Shown piece by piece: positions 54,413-62,778 of a stretch of DNA of 64,000 bases. The position numbers were made by a program, and so were the translations under genes. Position 1 is the first letter of the stretch. The number at the start of each line of letters is the position of its first letter. Source of the stretch: Mucilaginibacter sp. 44-25 (GTDB lineage Bacteria > Bacteroidota > Bacteroidia > Sphingobacteriales > Sphingobacteriaceae); assembly GCA_001898335.1 (NCBI GenBank), contig MKTS01000003.1, positions 604,270 through 668,269 on the forward strand. Reading direction: 5' to 3'. Under the pieces are notes generated by a model. It was not told the DNA's origin. It worked only from the letters and a program-made list of their open reading frames with translations, and made no database searches.

Positions 54413-55243
54413 TTGAAAACATTTAAAACCCGGCAAGCCATAAGCCAGTATCTTAACGAGCACCCGCAACTAACTGTAGGTTTTGTACCTACCATGGGCG
54501 CGTTGCACAATGGCCACCTGTCTTTAATTAAACGCTCAAAAAGCGAAAATGATATTACTGTTTGCAGCATTTTTGTAAACCCAACCCAGTTTAATGACCC
54601 TGCCGATCTGGCGAAATACCCTCGGCCTATTGAAGCCGATATGGCTAAGCTGGAAGCTGCCGGATGCGATATACTATTTGCTCCGGAAGTAAGCGAAATG
54701 TATGACGATAATGAGCAATGGCATTTGGATATTGGCCCTCTTGAACACCTGCTTGAGGGCGAATTCAGGCCGGGCCACTACCAGGGCGTAATGCAGATAG
54801 TATTTAAATTATTAGATGTTGTTAAGCCGAATAACCTGTATATGGGCCAAAAGGATTACCAACAATTTCTGGTAGTGCAGCGTATGGTTGAACTGCTTAA
54901 CCTGCAGGTGAACATGGTAATGTGCCCCATAGAACGTGAAGCCGATGGTCTGGCCATGAGCTCGCGCAACGTACACTTGTCTGATACGGAGCGTAAGCAC
55001 GCGCTGGTATTATCAAAAACCCTTAATTACATCAAAGGCCATTTTGATGTGAGCCGCGAGGCAGAGTTAGAGGAGCAAGCTATGGAAATGCTTGCCGCAG
55101 AAGAAGGTGTTGAGCCCGAATATTTCCGCATTGTAGATGGCAAAACATTGTACCCGGCTACGCCTGTATCAACGTCTGTTGTTGCCCTTGCCGCAGCTAA
55201 AGTGGGTAAAACAAGGTTGATAGACAATGTATTGATCTATTAG
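54413..55243 (+). CDS. panC: pantothenate synthetase
   Basis: 276 residues. Joins pantoate and beta-alanine with ATP. Motifs: PTMGALHNGHLSLI (HxGH ATP site), FVNPTQFN, YMGQKDYQQFLVVQRM and the KMSxS-like AMSSRNVHLS. The start is TTG at 54413 (LKTFKTRQA in plain reading, Met as initiator). A TTG 33 bases further up lies in the promoter box and is rejected. It is divergent from the glgA-like gene. The product of panD, also in this window, is its substrate. Confidence 0.95.
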   Translation: MKTFKTRQAISQYLNEHPQLTVGFVPTMGALHNGHLSLIKRSKSENDITVCSIFVNPTQFNDPADLAKYPRPIEADMAKLEAAGCDILFAPEVSEMYDDNEQWHLDIGPLEHLLEGEFRPGHYQGVMQIVFKLLDVVKPNNLYMGQKDYQQFLVVQRMVELLNLQVNMVMCPIEREADGLAMSSRNVHLSDTERKHALVLSKTLNYIKGHFDVSREAELEEQAMEMLAAEEGVEPEYFRIVDGKTLYPATPVSTSVVALAAAKVGKTRLIDNVLIY

Positions 55244-55323
55244 TTTATATATGAATAGGGATAGGTAAGTACCTAAGGGTGGGGTTATTTTAAAGAATAA
55301 AATAACCATCTATTTAAGTATAT

Positions 55324-55357
55324 TTTGATAGAAAAAATCAATGGTTGTCTATATTTG
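55324..55357 (+). promoter_or_regulatory. promoter of oxyR
   Basis: TTTG (55324-55327) and TATATTTG (55350-55357), both exact, 22 bases apart: the best-formed Bacteroidota promoter in the window. ATG is 18 bases downstream. Confidence 0.65.
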
Positions 55358-55375
55358 TAATAGATAAAACTGATA

Positions 55376-56311
55376 ATGACTATTACCCAGCTGGAATACA
55401 TTGTAGCCGTTGACACCTACAGGAGCTTTGTTGCTGCCGCGAACAAGTGTTTTGTTACGCAGCCGACCCTAAGTATGCAGGTGCAAAAATTGGAGGATAC
55501 GCTCGGCGTAAAGATCTTTGACCGGAGCAAGCAGCCTGTTATTCCAACCGAAATAGGTGAGGAAATCATTGCGCAGGCGAGGGTACTGATCTCTGAAAGC
55601 GAAAAGTTAAAGGAAATTGTTACCGATCGGCAAAAGGAACTTTCAGGAGAGCTAAAGGTGGGCATTATTCCTACTATTGCGCCGTACATTTTACCGAAAA
55701 TATTGAGTGGCTTTATTGAGAAATATCCACAGGTAAAGCTTATTGTTTGGGAGCAAACTACCGAGCAGATCATACAGCAACTAAAATTAGGCACGCTTGA
55801 TTGTGGTATATTATCTACCCCTTTGCACGAAAGCTCCTTAACCGAGATACCTGTTTTTTACGAAAATTTTGTGGCGTATGCTGCAAAAACGAGTAAGCTA
55901 TTTAAAAAGAAAACGATAAGCCCCGACGATATCGACATGGAGGAGATATGGGTGCTTAATGAAGGGCATTGTATGCGTGAGCAGGTACTCAACATTTGCC
56001 AGCGCAGGAAAGCCACAAAAGGCTTTCAGCATTTTGAATACAATACCGGCAGTGTGGAGACATTAAAGCGCATGGTAGATATGAACAACGGTGCTACCAT
56101 ATTACCCGAACTGGCGCTTGCTGATATGACTGATAAACAACGCGACCGTATACGGTACTTTAAAAGCCCCGAACCAGCACGTGAAGTAAGTATTGTTATC
56201 CATCGCAATTTCTTGAAACGACGGATGATAGAAGCATTAAAGAACGAAATACTTGATTTTGTGCCTAAACGCCTTCGTAACAAAAAGAAGAAGGAAATAA
56301 TGGAAATATAA
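55376..56311 (+). CDS. oxyR: OxyR-type peroxide-sensing transcription regulator
   Basis: 311 residues. LysR family: N-terminal winged helix (MTITQLEYIVAVDTYRSF, FVTQPTLSMQVQKLE) and a C-terminal effector domain. Cys199 and Cys208 in EGHCMREQVLNIC match in spacing and numbering the redox pair of Escherichia coli OxyR, which forms a disulfide with hydrogen peroxide. Expected to activate catalase and peroxiredoxin genes; none is adjacent. The C-terminus is basic (RLRNKKKKEIMEI). It has its own promoter and a long upstream spacer. Confidence 0.92.
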   Translation: MTITQLEYIVAVDTYRSFVAAANKCFVTQPTLSMQVQKLEDTLGVKIFDRSKQPVIPTEIGEEIIAQARVLISESEKLKEIVTDRQKELSGELKVGIIPTIAPYILPKILSGFIEKYPQVKLIVWEQTTEQIIQQLKLGTLDCGILSTPLHESSLTEIPVFYENFVAYAAKTSKLFKKKTISPDDIDMEEIWVLNEGHCMREQVLNICQRRKATKGFQHFEYNTGSVETLKRMVDMNNGATILPELALADMTDKQRDRIRYFKSPEPAREVSIVIHRNFLKRRMIEALKNEILDFVPKRLRNKKKKEIMEI

Positions 56312-56331
56312 TTGGGGTATTTGTTTTTACC

Positions 56332-56370
56332 CAGCCGCTATCCTGAAATCAATTCAGGATGACGTGGCTG
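56332..56370. repeat. hairpin repeat between oxyR and HIT gene
   Basis: Stem ATCCTGAA/TTCAGGAT (56340-56347 with 56353-56360), extended by CAGCC/GGCTG. It resembles the widely dispersed TTCAGGATGAC-type intergenic repeat. May also end transcription from both sides; no T-run. Confidence 0.55.
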
Positions 56371-56408
56371 TTTAGATAATTCTTTTGTGATTGTAATGTT
56401 GTTGACGC

Positions 56409-56822
56409 TTAATCGCGGTGTGTTACTTCTTTCAATGCCTCAGATATCTTCTTGGCAGTTGACGCCAGTTCATCCTGCGAGGGGGAAAGCTTAGGGCGTG
56501 CAAAGTTCATATCATCCACGCGGTTCATGGGTATAAGGTGGATGTGAGCATGCGGCACTTCAAGACCAATTACAGCTACGCCAACCTTTTTACAAGGGAT
56601 AGCCTGTTTAATGCCCTTAGCGACAATCCTGGCGAACATTTGCAGGCCAAGGTAGGTTTCGTCATCAATATCAAACAGGTAATCAACTTCTTTTTTGGGG
56701 ATCACCAGTACGTGCCCCTCGGCTAAAGGGCTAATATCTAAAAATGCCAGAAATTCATTCGTTTCGGCAACCTTGTGCGATGGTATTTCGCCTGCTATTA
56801 TTTTTGAAAAAATGGTAGACAT
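56409..56822 (-). CDS. HIT family nucleotide-binding protein
   Basis: 137 residues. The histidine triad is VPHAHIHLIPM (HxHxHxx), with upstream IIAGEIPSHKVAE and HVLVIPKK. HIT hydrolases of this HinT-like type split adenosine 5'-monophosphoramidates and similar compounds. Follows greA on the same strand, but a strong terminator separates them. Confidence 0.93.
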   Translation of the reverse strand: MSTIFSKIIAGEIPSHKVAETNEFLAFLDISPLAEGHVLVIPKKEVDYLFDIDDETYLGLQMFARIVAKGIKQAIPCKKVGVAVIGLEVPHAHIHLIPMNRVDDMNFARPKLSPSQDELASTAKKISEALKEVTHRD

Positions 56823-56869
56823 AGTTGGTAAGTGGTAAATAGTGAGCAGTGAATAGTTAACATAGTACT

Positions 56870-56918
56870 AAAAACGGTTGATTGGATGACAAGATGTGAA
56901 CTAATCATCCAATCAACC
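56870..56918 (-). terminator. terminator of greA
   Basis: A perfect 14-bp stem (56876-56889 with 56905-56918) with 15-base loop, followed on the minus strand by GTTTTT. It begins six bases after the greA stop. The rest of the spacer to 56823 is made of AGTGAGCAGTGAATAG-like words. Confidence 0.8.
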
Positions 56919-56923
56919 ATTCA

Positions 56924-57397
56924 TTACCTGCTTATTTCTAATATCTCAAATTCCATTTTACCGGCAGGTACCTGTATCTCTGTTTTTTCACCAACAGATT
57001 TGCCCAGCAGGCCTTTTGCAATAGGTGATGTTACCGATATTTTACCGGCTTTAAGATCGGCCTCACTTTCTGATACCAACTGGTAGCTCATCGTTGCGCC
57101 GTTTTTAATGTTTTTAATTTTAACTATTGATAATGCCAGTACTTTTGAAGTGTCCAATTTTGATTCGTCCAGCAAACGGGCGTTAGCCAAAACTTCTTCC
57201 AGCTTGGCTATCTTGGCTTCGTGCAATCCCTGTGCTTCTTTGGCGGCATCATATTCGGCGTTTTCAGAGAGGTCGCCTTTATCGCGGGCCTCTGCGATCG
57301 CTTTTGCAATGTTAGCGCGCCCAACCGTTTTTAATTGCTGTAATTCTTCTTTTAAATTTTCTAAACCCTCTTTGGTATAGTATGATACCTCTGCCAT
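56924..57397 (-). CDS. greA: transcription elongation factor GreA
   Basis: 157 residues. Stimulates RNA cleavage by stalled RNA polymerase. N-terminal coiled coil (about 1-75) with the tip acids in KGDLSENAEYDAAKE, and C-terminal FKBP-like domain (SPIAKGLLGKSVGEKTEI). ATG at 57397. A TATAATTG box (7 of 8 to TAnnTTTG) at 57402-57409 ends four bases before the start, so the mRNA may be leaderless. Confidence 0.96.
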   Translation of the reverse strand: MAEVSYYTKEGLENLKEELQQLKTVGRANIAKAIAEARDKGDLSENAEYDAAKEAQGLHEAKIAKLEEVLANARLLDESKLDTSKVLALSIVKIKNIKNGATMSYQLVSESEADLKAGKISVTSPIAKGLLGKSVGEKTEIQVPAGKMEFEILEISR

Positions 57398-57436
57398 AAT
57401 GCAATTATAATTAGTTTATAAATCGTTCATTTAATG

Positions 57437-57530
57437 CCAAAAAAAACCGCCCCTCTACTTTCCGGATAGAAGAGCGTTTGGCCATAAAAACAAACAAGAC
57501 CACGGGACGGCGTCTCCATGATCTTGTTTG
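57437..57530 (-). terminator. structured tail of the hydroxyacid dehydrogenase gene
   Basis: Two elements on the minus strand. First an imperfect hairpin CAAACAAGA/TCTTGTTTG (57491-57499 with 57522-57530), its interior also paired. Then a hairpin with CTCTxCT/AGxAGAG (57453-57474) followed by eight T (57439-57446). The second is a plausible terminator; the first may be part of it or a separate RNA element. Confidence 0.55.
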
Positions 57531-57599
57531 GTATTAAAACGAAGATAAAGCTTTTAAATTTTATAATCCAAATTTTTAAGCTTGTTTTTGATGACGGTG

Positions 57600-58535
57600 T
57601 TATTGGGCCAAACCTATTTCGCGCAGCTTTTGAGCCATTACCTCGCTTATTTTACGGTAGCTCTCAAACGTCCAGCCACCAACGTGCGGGCTTAAAAGCA
57701 CCTTGCCGTTATTACGCAACTCATCAAACCATTGCTGCTCGGCCAGTGCCGGAAATTTCTCTACCTCAAGCACATCTAAACCGGCGCCAAGTATCTTACC
57801 TTGTTTTATGGCATTAAGTACGGCCTGGGTTTTAACCACCTTGCCGCGGGCAAGGTTTAAAAAGAATATCGGTTTCCTGAAATGGAAGAAATACTCATCA
57901 TCAACCATCCCATTAGTTTCGCGTGTAAGCGGTACATGTAAACTCAGCACATCACTGTGTTTCACAATTTGCTCCATGCTTACCTCACGGGCGTACCTGT
58001 CGCTAAAGCCAGTTTTGTATTTATCAAAAGCGATCACCTCTACGTCAAAGCCGGATAAACGTTTAGCAAAAGCCTGGCCCATATGGCCATAACCAATGAT
58101 GCCAACGGTGCGGCCTTTTAATTCATAGCCCCGGTTCTCTTCGCGCAACCATTTCCCATTCCGTACCTCAGCATCGCCGCGGTTAAGGTTATTCATGAGC
58201 GATAGCAACATGCCCACAGCATGCTCGCCCACGGCATCGCGGTTACCTTCGGGCGCATTTATGAGTATAACACCTTTGGCAATGGCATAATCCTCATCAA
58301 TATTATCCATGCCCGCGCCGGCCCGGCAAATAAAGCGAAGGTTGGTTGCCAGGTCTAAAAAAGCCTTATCCACCTGGAACTTGGAGCGGATCACGAGGCC
58401 GTCATAATCATTAATAACGGCTTTTGCATCATCGAGCTTAAAGCCTGGTTGGTAGTTAATGGTATAACCCAATGCTTGTGCCTGCTCCATAAATGCCGGG
58501 TGCAGATCGTCGACTATAAGAATGTTATTTTTCAA
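57600..58535 (-). CDS. D-isomer-specific 2-hydroxyacid dehydrogenase (SerA-like)
   Basis: 311 residues. NAD-binding Rossmann motif GIIGYGHMGQAFAKRL. Catalytic Arg in NLARGKVV, with Glu and His in the usual later positions (VLSPHVGGWTFES). The SerA-like NAPEGNRDAVGEHAVGMLL favours D-3-phosphoglycerate dehydrogenase, first step of serine synthesis, but no ACT domain is present. The start is TTG at 58535; no ATG lies before the conserved N-terminus (NILIVDDLHPAF). Substrate not certain. Confidence 0.85.
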   Translation of the reverse strand: MKNNILIVDDLHPAFMEQAQALGYTINYQPGFKLDDAKAVINDYDGLVIRSKFQVDKAFLDLATNLRFICRAGAGMDNIDEDYAIAKGVILINAPEGNRDAVGEHAVGMLLSLMNNLNRGDAEVRNGKWLREENRGYELKGRTVGIIGYGHMGQAFAKRLSGFDVEVIAFDKYKTGFSDRYAREVSMEQIVKHSDVLSLHVPLTRETNGMVDDEYFFHFRKPIFFLNLARGKVVKTQAVLNAIKQGKILGAGLDVLEVEKFPALAEQQWFDELRNNGKVLLSPHVGGWTFESYRKISEVMAQKLREIGLAQ

Positions 58536-58583
58536 AAGCTTAAAGTTTTGCAGTAAAAGTACAAAAGTGCTTACAAATTACTT

Positions 58584-58613
58584 CCTCTCCCTTGGAGAGG
58601 GTTGGGGTGAGGC
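58584..58613. repeat. CCTCTCC/GGAGAGG dispersed hairpin repeat
   Basis: CCTCTCC-ctt-GGAGAGG with a GTTGGGGTGAGG tail. The same word is common between genes in many bacteria. It lies in the spacer before the EcsC-like gene. Confidence 0.55.
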
Positions 58614-58649
58614 CTAAAAAACTGGCACGTAAATGGCAATTGCTATGGT

Positions 58650-59213
58650 ATGAATATTATACCATTTAAAAATACCAAAAAGCATATAAAAGAATACGCC
58701 GGAAAACTGTCAGAAGGAGGCTTCAGGAGCATATTTGACCGTATTGACCAATTAAGCGTTAAGCGTGGGGTTGATACAATGGGGCTGGATAAATTTATTA
58801 ACCAATGTGCCTTAATGGCAGCCGGCTCAGGCGTGGTAGCGGGTACCGGTGGCTTTTTTACCATGCTTATAGGGATGCCCATTGATTTTGTAAACCTGAT
58901 AACCCAGCAATTCAGGGTTACCATGGCCATTATGTACCATAATAAAGGTAGTTACCAAATAGGTTTTAACGAGTTTATGCAGTTGGTAGCTACCTCTTTT
59001 AAAGTGGAAGCAGGTATAGCCGTTAGTAAAACTATGATGGAGAACGTAGCCGAAAAGATATTTTTAGCTTTTGGCGTACGCGCAGCAGAACGCTTTGTGC
59101 CGGTAATTGGGGCAGCTATAGGGGGTACCGCCAATTACCTTTTTGTTAAACGTATGGCCGAAAAGGTAAAGGAACAATATCCTGGCCCGGGTAAGGTGAT
59201 CAAGATCAGTTAA
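58650..59213 (+). CDS. EcsC-like family membrane-associated protein
   Basis: 187 residues. The Gly/Ala-rich central helices (AAGSGVVAGTGGFFTMLIG, then MPIDFVNLITQQFRVTMAI) and the later VRAAERFVPVIGAAIGGTAN fit the EcsC family, whose biochemical role is not known. Probably membrane-bound. The last four bases overlap the end of the opposing rsmA gene. Confidence 0.68.
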   Translation: MNIIPFKNTKKHIKEYAGKLSEGGFRSIFDRIDQLSVKRGVDTMGLDKFINQCALMAAGSGVVAGTGGFFTMLIGMPIDFVNLITQQFRVTMAIMYHNKGSYQIGFNEFMQLVATSFKVEAGIAVSKTMMENVAEKIFLAFGVRAAERFVPVIGAAIGGTANYLFVKRMAEKVKEQYPGPGKVIKIS

Positions 59214-59989
59214 CGGGCCGCTGCAATCTCGTTAGTGAGCTTTACAAAATCATCAACGGTTAATCGCTCAGCACGGAGATCAAGGGTGGCATTATCAGCC
59301 ATCCTTTCTTTGTTAATAAGGGCGGATAGCGCGTTTCTAAGTGTTTTACGTCGCTGGTTAAAGCCGGCCTTTACAACTTGCCAGAAAAGCTTTTCATCAC
59401 AATTTAACGTAGTAGTTTGATTCCGGGTTAAGCGAATAACAGCCGATAATACCTTAGGCGGCGGATTGAATACGCCTGCTTTTACCGTAAACAGATATTC
59501 TACCTTATAATAAGCTTGCAGAAAAACACTTAGTATGCCGTATTCCTTGCTGCCTGCTTTGGCAGTGCAACGCTCGGCTACTTCTTTTTGAAACATGCCT
59601 ACAACTTCTAATACCTGGTCGCGATTATCCAGTATCTTAAAAAGTATTTGCGAAGAGATATTGTAAGGAAAATTGCCTATCACGGCCATCTTATCCTCAA
59701 ATACGGCCTTAAAATCAAGCTCCAGGAAATCGGCATTAATGAGCCTCTCGCCCAACTGCGGGTATTTCTTTTGCAAAAACTGGTACGACTCTGTGTCAAT
59801 ATCAATCAGGAAAACCTCATATTCGGGCTTCTGCAGCAGGAAATCGGACAGGATACCCATGCCCGGGCCAACTTCCAGCACCTGCCGGTAACCATTGGCA
59901 GGCCGCAGGCTGTCGACAATTTTAGAGGCGATATTTTTATCGGTAAGAAAGTGCTGGCCGAGATGCTTTTTTGCCCTTACTAAGGTCAT
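59210..59989 (-). CDS. rsmA: 16S rRNA dimethyladenosine methyltransferase
   Basis: 259 residues. Dimethylates A1518 and A1519 near the 3' end of 16S rRNA, also called KsgA. LGQHFLTD, the SAM site EVGPGMGILSDFLL and NFPYNISSQI (usual NLPY with Phe) are present. Divergent from pdxA, a common neighbour in other genomes. Its stop overlaps the EcsC-like gene by four bases. Confidence 0.96.
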   Translation of the reverse strand: MTLVRAKKHLGQHFLTDKNIASKIVDSLRPANGYRQVLEVGPGMGILSDFLLQKPEYEVFLIDIDTESYQFLQKKYPQLGERLINADFLELDFKAVFEDKMAVIGNFPYNISSQILFKILDNRDQVLEVVGMFQKEVAERCTAKAGSKEYGILSVFLQAYYKVEYLFTVKAGVFNPPPKVLSAVIRLTRNQTTTLNCDEKLFWQVVKAGFNQRRKTLRNALSALINKERMADNATLDLRAERLTVDDFVKLTNEIAAAR

Positions 59990-60182
59990 TTGCTAAAATT
60001 AATCAGACAAATTACGGCATATTTGCGCTTTTATCGGGAATTATAAGTTGAAAATCTTTTAATTTGCATTTTTAGCAAAACGCTAAAGGCTTAACACACA
60101 AAGCAAAATGCAGCTACTTTTAAGCTGTTTAGATAATCGGAAAACTGTTGAGGTTAAGCGGCATATGATCCAATTTTAAACC

Positions 60183-61238
60183 ATGAGTGATAAACCTAAA
60201 ATAGGCATAAGTATAGGCGACGTAAACGGCATAGGGCTGGAGATCATAATTAAAACCCTGTCAGACGCGCGCATTTATGATTACTGTACACCAATAGTTT
60301 ATGGCCATACCAAGGTGGCCTCGTTCCATCGTCGTGCCATTCATGCTAATGAGTTTAACTTTAACGTGATAGACCATGCCGAGAATGCTCAGCATAAAAA
60401 GCCCAACATGATCAATTGCTGGGAAGAAGATGTTCGCATTGACATGGGCAAGGTAACTCCCGAAGGCGGAAAATACGCCTTTATATCACTCCAGCGGGCT
60501 ACAGATGATCTGCTGAGCGGGCATATTGATGGCCTGGTGACCGCGCCCATCAATAAAGATAATATACAGAACGACGACTTTAAGTTTCCCGGCCATACCG
60601 AATACCTGCAGCATCGCGACAGCAAGGAAGATTCGCTGATGTTTTTGGTGAGTGATAACCTGCGCGTTGGTGTGGTTACGGGCCATATCCCCGTATCGCA
60701 AATTGCGCAAAGCATTACTGCCGAAAAGATCGTTAACAAACTAAAACTCATGAGCGCCAGCTTGCGCGACGATTTCTGGATACGTAAACCCAAAATTGCC
60801 GTGCTTGGGCTTAACCCCCATGCCGGTGATAACGGTTTAATAGGTAATGAGGAAAAGGATATCATCATTCCGGCTATTGAAGAAGCGCGTGCCAACGATG
60901 TACTGGCCTTTGGCCCTTACGCTGCCGACGGCTTTTTTGCCAACGGTACCTATATGCAGTTTGATGCCGTACTGGCTATGTACCACGACCAGGGCCTGAT
61001 ACCTTTTAAGCAGATCGCTTTTGAAACAGGTGTTAACTATACGGCAGGACTAAGCTTCGTGCGCACCTCGCCAGACCATGGTACCGCTTATGATATCGCA
61101 GGACGTAACATGGCATCGGAGGTATCATTCAGAGAGGCATTGTTTACGGCTATACACGTAATTAAGCATAGAAGGGAAACCGCCGAGTTGAACGAGAACC
61201 CGCTTTTATTCAGCAAACTGAGCCGCGACCGCGACTAA
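60183..61238 (+). CDS. pdxA: 4-hydroxythreonine-4-phosphate dehydrogenase
   Basis: 351 residues. Oxidises 4-phosphohydroxy-L-threonine on the DXP-dependent route to pyridoxal phosphate. GISIGDVNGIGLEI, FPGHTEYL with a metal His, LNPHAGDNGLIGNEE and AMYHDQGLIPFK are diagnostic. The 193 bases between it and rsmA show no structure I can name. Confidence 0.96.
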   Translation: MSDKPKIGISIGDVNGIGLEIIIKTLSDARIYDYCTPIVYGHTKVASFHRRAIHANEFNFNVIDHAENAQHKKPNMINCWEEDVRIDMGKVTPEGGKYAFISLQRATDDLLSGHIDGLVTAPINKDNIQNDDFKFPGHTEYLQHRDSKEDSLMFLVSDNLRVGVVTGHIPVSQIAQSITAEKIVNKLKLMSASLRDDFWIRKPKIAVLGLNPHAGDNGLIGNEEKDIIIPAIEEARANDVLAFGPYAADGFFANGTYMQFDAVLAMYHDQGLIPFKQIAFETGVNYTAGLSFVRTSPDHGTAYDIAGRNMASEVSFREALFTAIHVIKHRRETAELNENPLLFSKLSRDRD

Positions 61239-61302
61239 ATGGACTTAACCGGGATAATGTTTTAGACAAATTAACGTTTATTTAAAACATTTATCTCTGA
61301 AA

Positions 61303-61310
61303 TACATTTG
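61303..61310 (+). promoter_or_regulatory. -7 promoter box of the DUF5009 gene
   Basis: TACATTTG, exact TAnnTTTG, eight bases before the ATG; very short leader predicted. TTTA about 22 bases upstream is a weak -33. Confidence 0.5.
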
Positions 61311-61318
61311 CCTGTTTA

Positions 61319-62503
61319 ATGAGTAATTTAATTAACCGCATCAGGTCTATTGATGCGTTTCGTGCGGTTACCATGTTCCTGATGATCTTTGTGAACGACC
61401 TGGATGGTGTGCCCAATACCCCCGAGTGGCTTAAGCATGCAGGTGTAAATGCCGACGCTTTAGGACTTGCAGATACCATTTTCCCGGCCTTCCTGTTCAT
61501 TGTGGGGCTGTCCATCCCGTATGCTTTTGCAAAGCGGTTGCATAACCAGGAAGCACATGTGCCATACCGCATTATTACCCGGTCGCTGGCGCTGGTATTT
61601 ATTGGGTTCTTTCATGCCAACAGCGAAACCTATAACGAAAGTGCCACCATACTGCCCAAGCCAGTTTGGGACAGCCTGGCCACCTTCAGCTTCTTTTTTA
61701 TCTTTTTAGATTACAGCAAAAACACCCCGGCCCTGCGGCGCTACATTTTCCAGGGTTTTGGCGTGGCCCTGCTGATAGCCATGTGCATAATTTACCGCAG
61801 TACCGATCCTGCCCACCCCTGGCTGCACCTCACTTGGTGGGGCATACTGGGGCTCATAGGCTGGGCCTACCTCGTATGCGGGCTCATTTATTATTACAGC
61901 AATGGCATACTATGGATACAGGCCGCGGCATGGCTGTTTTTTATGTTCTTTAACATCGATTTCCATTTTGGGATGCTCGATTTTTTGAGTGGCATTCAAA
62001 AGTACATGTGGATAGCCGGTAACGGTGCCATGCAGGCCTTTACCATGGCCGGTGTGTTTGTATCGGTGCTGTATATGCGGCTCAATAAAAACAACGAGAT
62101 AAAGATGCTCTGGGCCGCCATGATCCTGATGGCTATTATTCTGTTTAACCTGGGTTTTATTGTGCGCTATTTTAGCGGCGGTATCTCCAAAGCGCGCGAC
62201 ACCCCATCGTGGGTACTCATCTGTACGGGCATTAGCCTGGTGGTGTACGCCTTCTTTATTTTTATAGTGGATATAAAGCATAAGTACCACTGGTTTAAGG
62301 TGATAGAGCCCGCGGGTACCAGTACCTTTACCTGCTATTTGCTGCCCTACCTTTTTTACCCCCTTTACCAGATGACCGACCTCGGCTACCCGCAATACCT
62401 CGACCAGGGAACAGGCGGCCTCATCCGCTGTTTGATATTTTCGTTCGTAATAGTGTGGCTCACGGGGCTGCTGCAAAAGATTAATGTTCGGCTCAAGATC
62501 TGA
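61319..62503 (+). CDS. DUF5009 / heparan-alpha-glucosaminide N-acetyltransferase-like membrane protein
   Basis: 394 residues, about ten to eleven membrane helices. The opening RSIDAFRAVTMFLMIFVND is the family signature, and PAFLFIVGLSIPYAFAKR follows. Related eukaryotic enzymes (HGSNAT) acetylate glucosamine ends of heparan sulfate from the cytosolic side; bacterial members probably acylate glycans, substrate unknown. No glycan cluster adjoins. GC content by eye is higher than in the genes before it. Its end touches the first CGTTCCG repeat upstream of the ATPase gene. Confidence 0.8.
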   Translation: MSNLINRIRSIDAFRAVTMFLMIFVNDLDGVPNTPEWLKHAGVNADALGLADTIFPAFLFIVGLSIPYAFAKRLHNQEAHVPYRIITRSLALVFIGFFHANSETYNESATILPKPVWDSLATFSFFFIFLDYSKNTPALRRYIFQGFGVALLIAMCIIYRSTDPAHPWLHLTWWGILGLIGWAYLVCGLIYYYSNGILWIQAAAWLFFMFFNIDFHFGMLDFLSGIQKYMWIAGNGAMQAFTMAGVFVSVLYMRLNKNNEIKMLWAAMILMAIILFNLGFIVRYFSGGISKARDTPSWVLICTGISLVVYAFFIFIVDIKHKYHWFKVIEPAGTSTFTCYLLPYLFYPLYQMTDLGYPQYLDQGTGGLIRCLIFSFVIVWLTGLLQKINVRLKI

Positions 62504-62700
62504 GCGTTCCGCCGGGAGTATATACCGATGTGGGACAAACGGAACATCTTATTTATCAGCATGTTGCATTTTTAATGTAGATGCAGTTTTGCTTGATACC
62601 CGCCACGCTAAGCCATTCATTTACTGCGGGGTTATCATTTTTGGCCATCCGTTCCGTGCGGAACGCTTTTGGAAACTATAACGGAACGCTTTCGGGACGC
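62503..62700. repeat. iteron-like cluster of CGGAACG motifs
   Basis: Copies: AGCGTTCCG at 62503-62511 (reverse), CGGAAC at 62540-62545, a palindrome CGTTCCGtgCGGAACG at 62650-62665, CGGAACG at 62682-62688 and CGGGACG at 62693-62699. The last three continue as CGCTTT/CGCTTA, so the shared word is CGGAACGCTT. Located just before the ATPase gene. The rest of the 275-base spacer has a weak AATATTTG box (62723-62730) and a small leader hairpin CTGT/ACAG (62748-62761). Confidence 0.6.
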
Positions 62701-62778
62701 TTATTTTCTCTATCTGCCTGATAATATTTGCATTTATAAAGATATTTCTGTATTTTTACAGATATTCTATTTTTCCCA

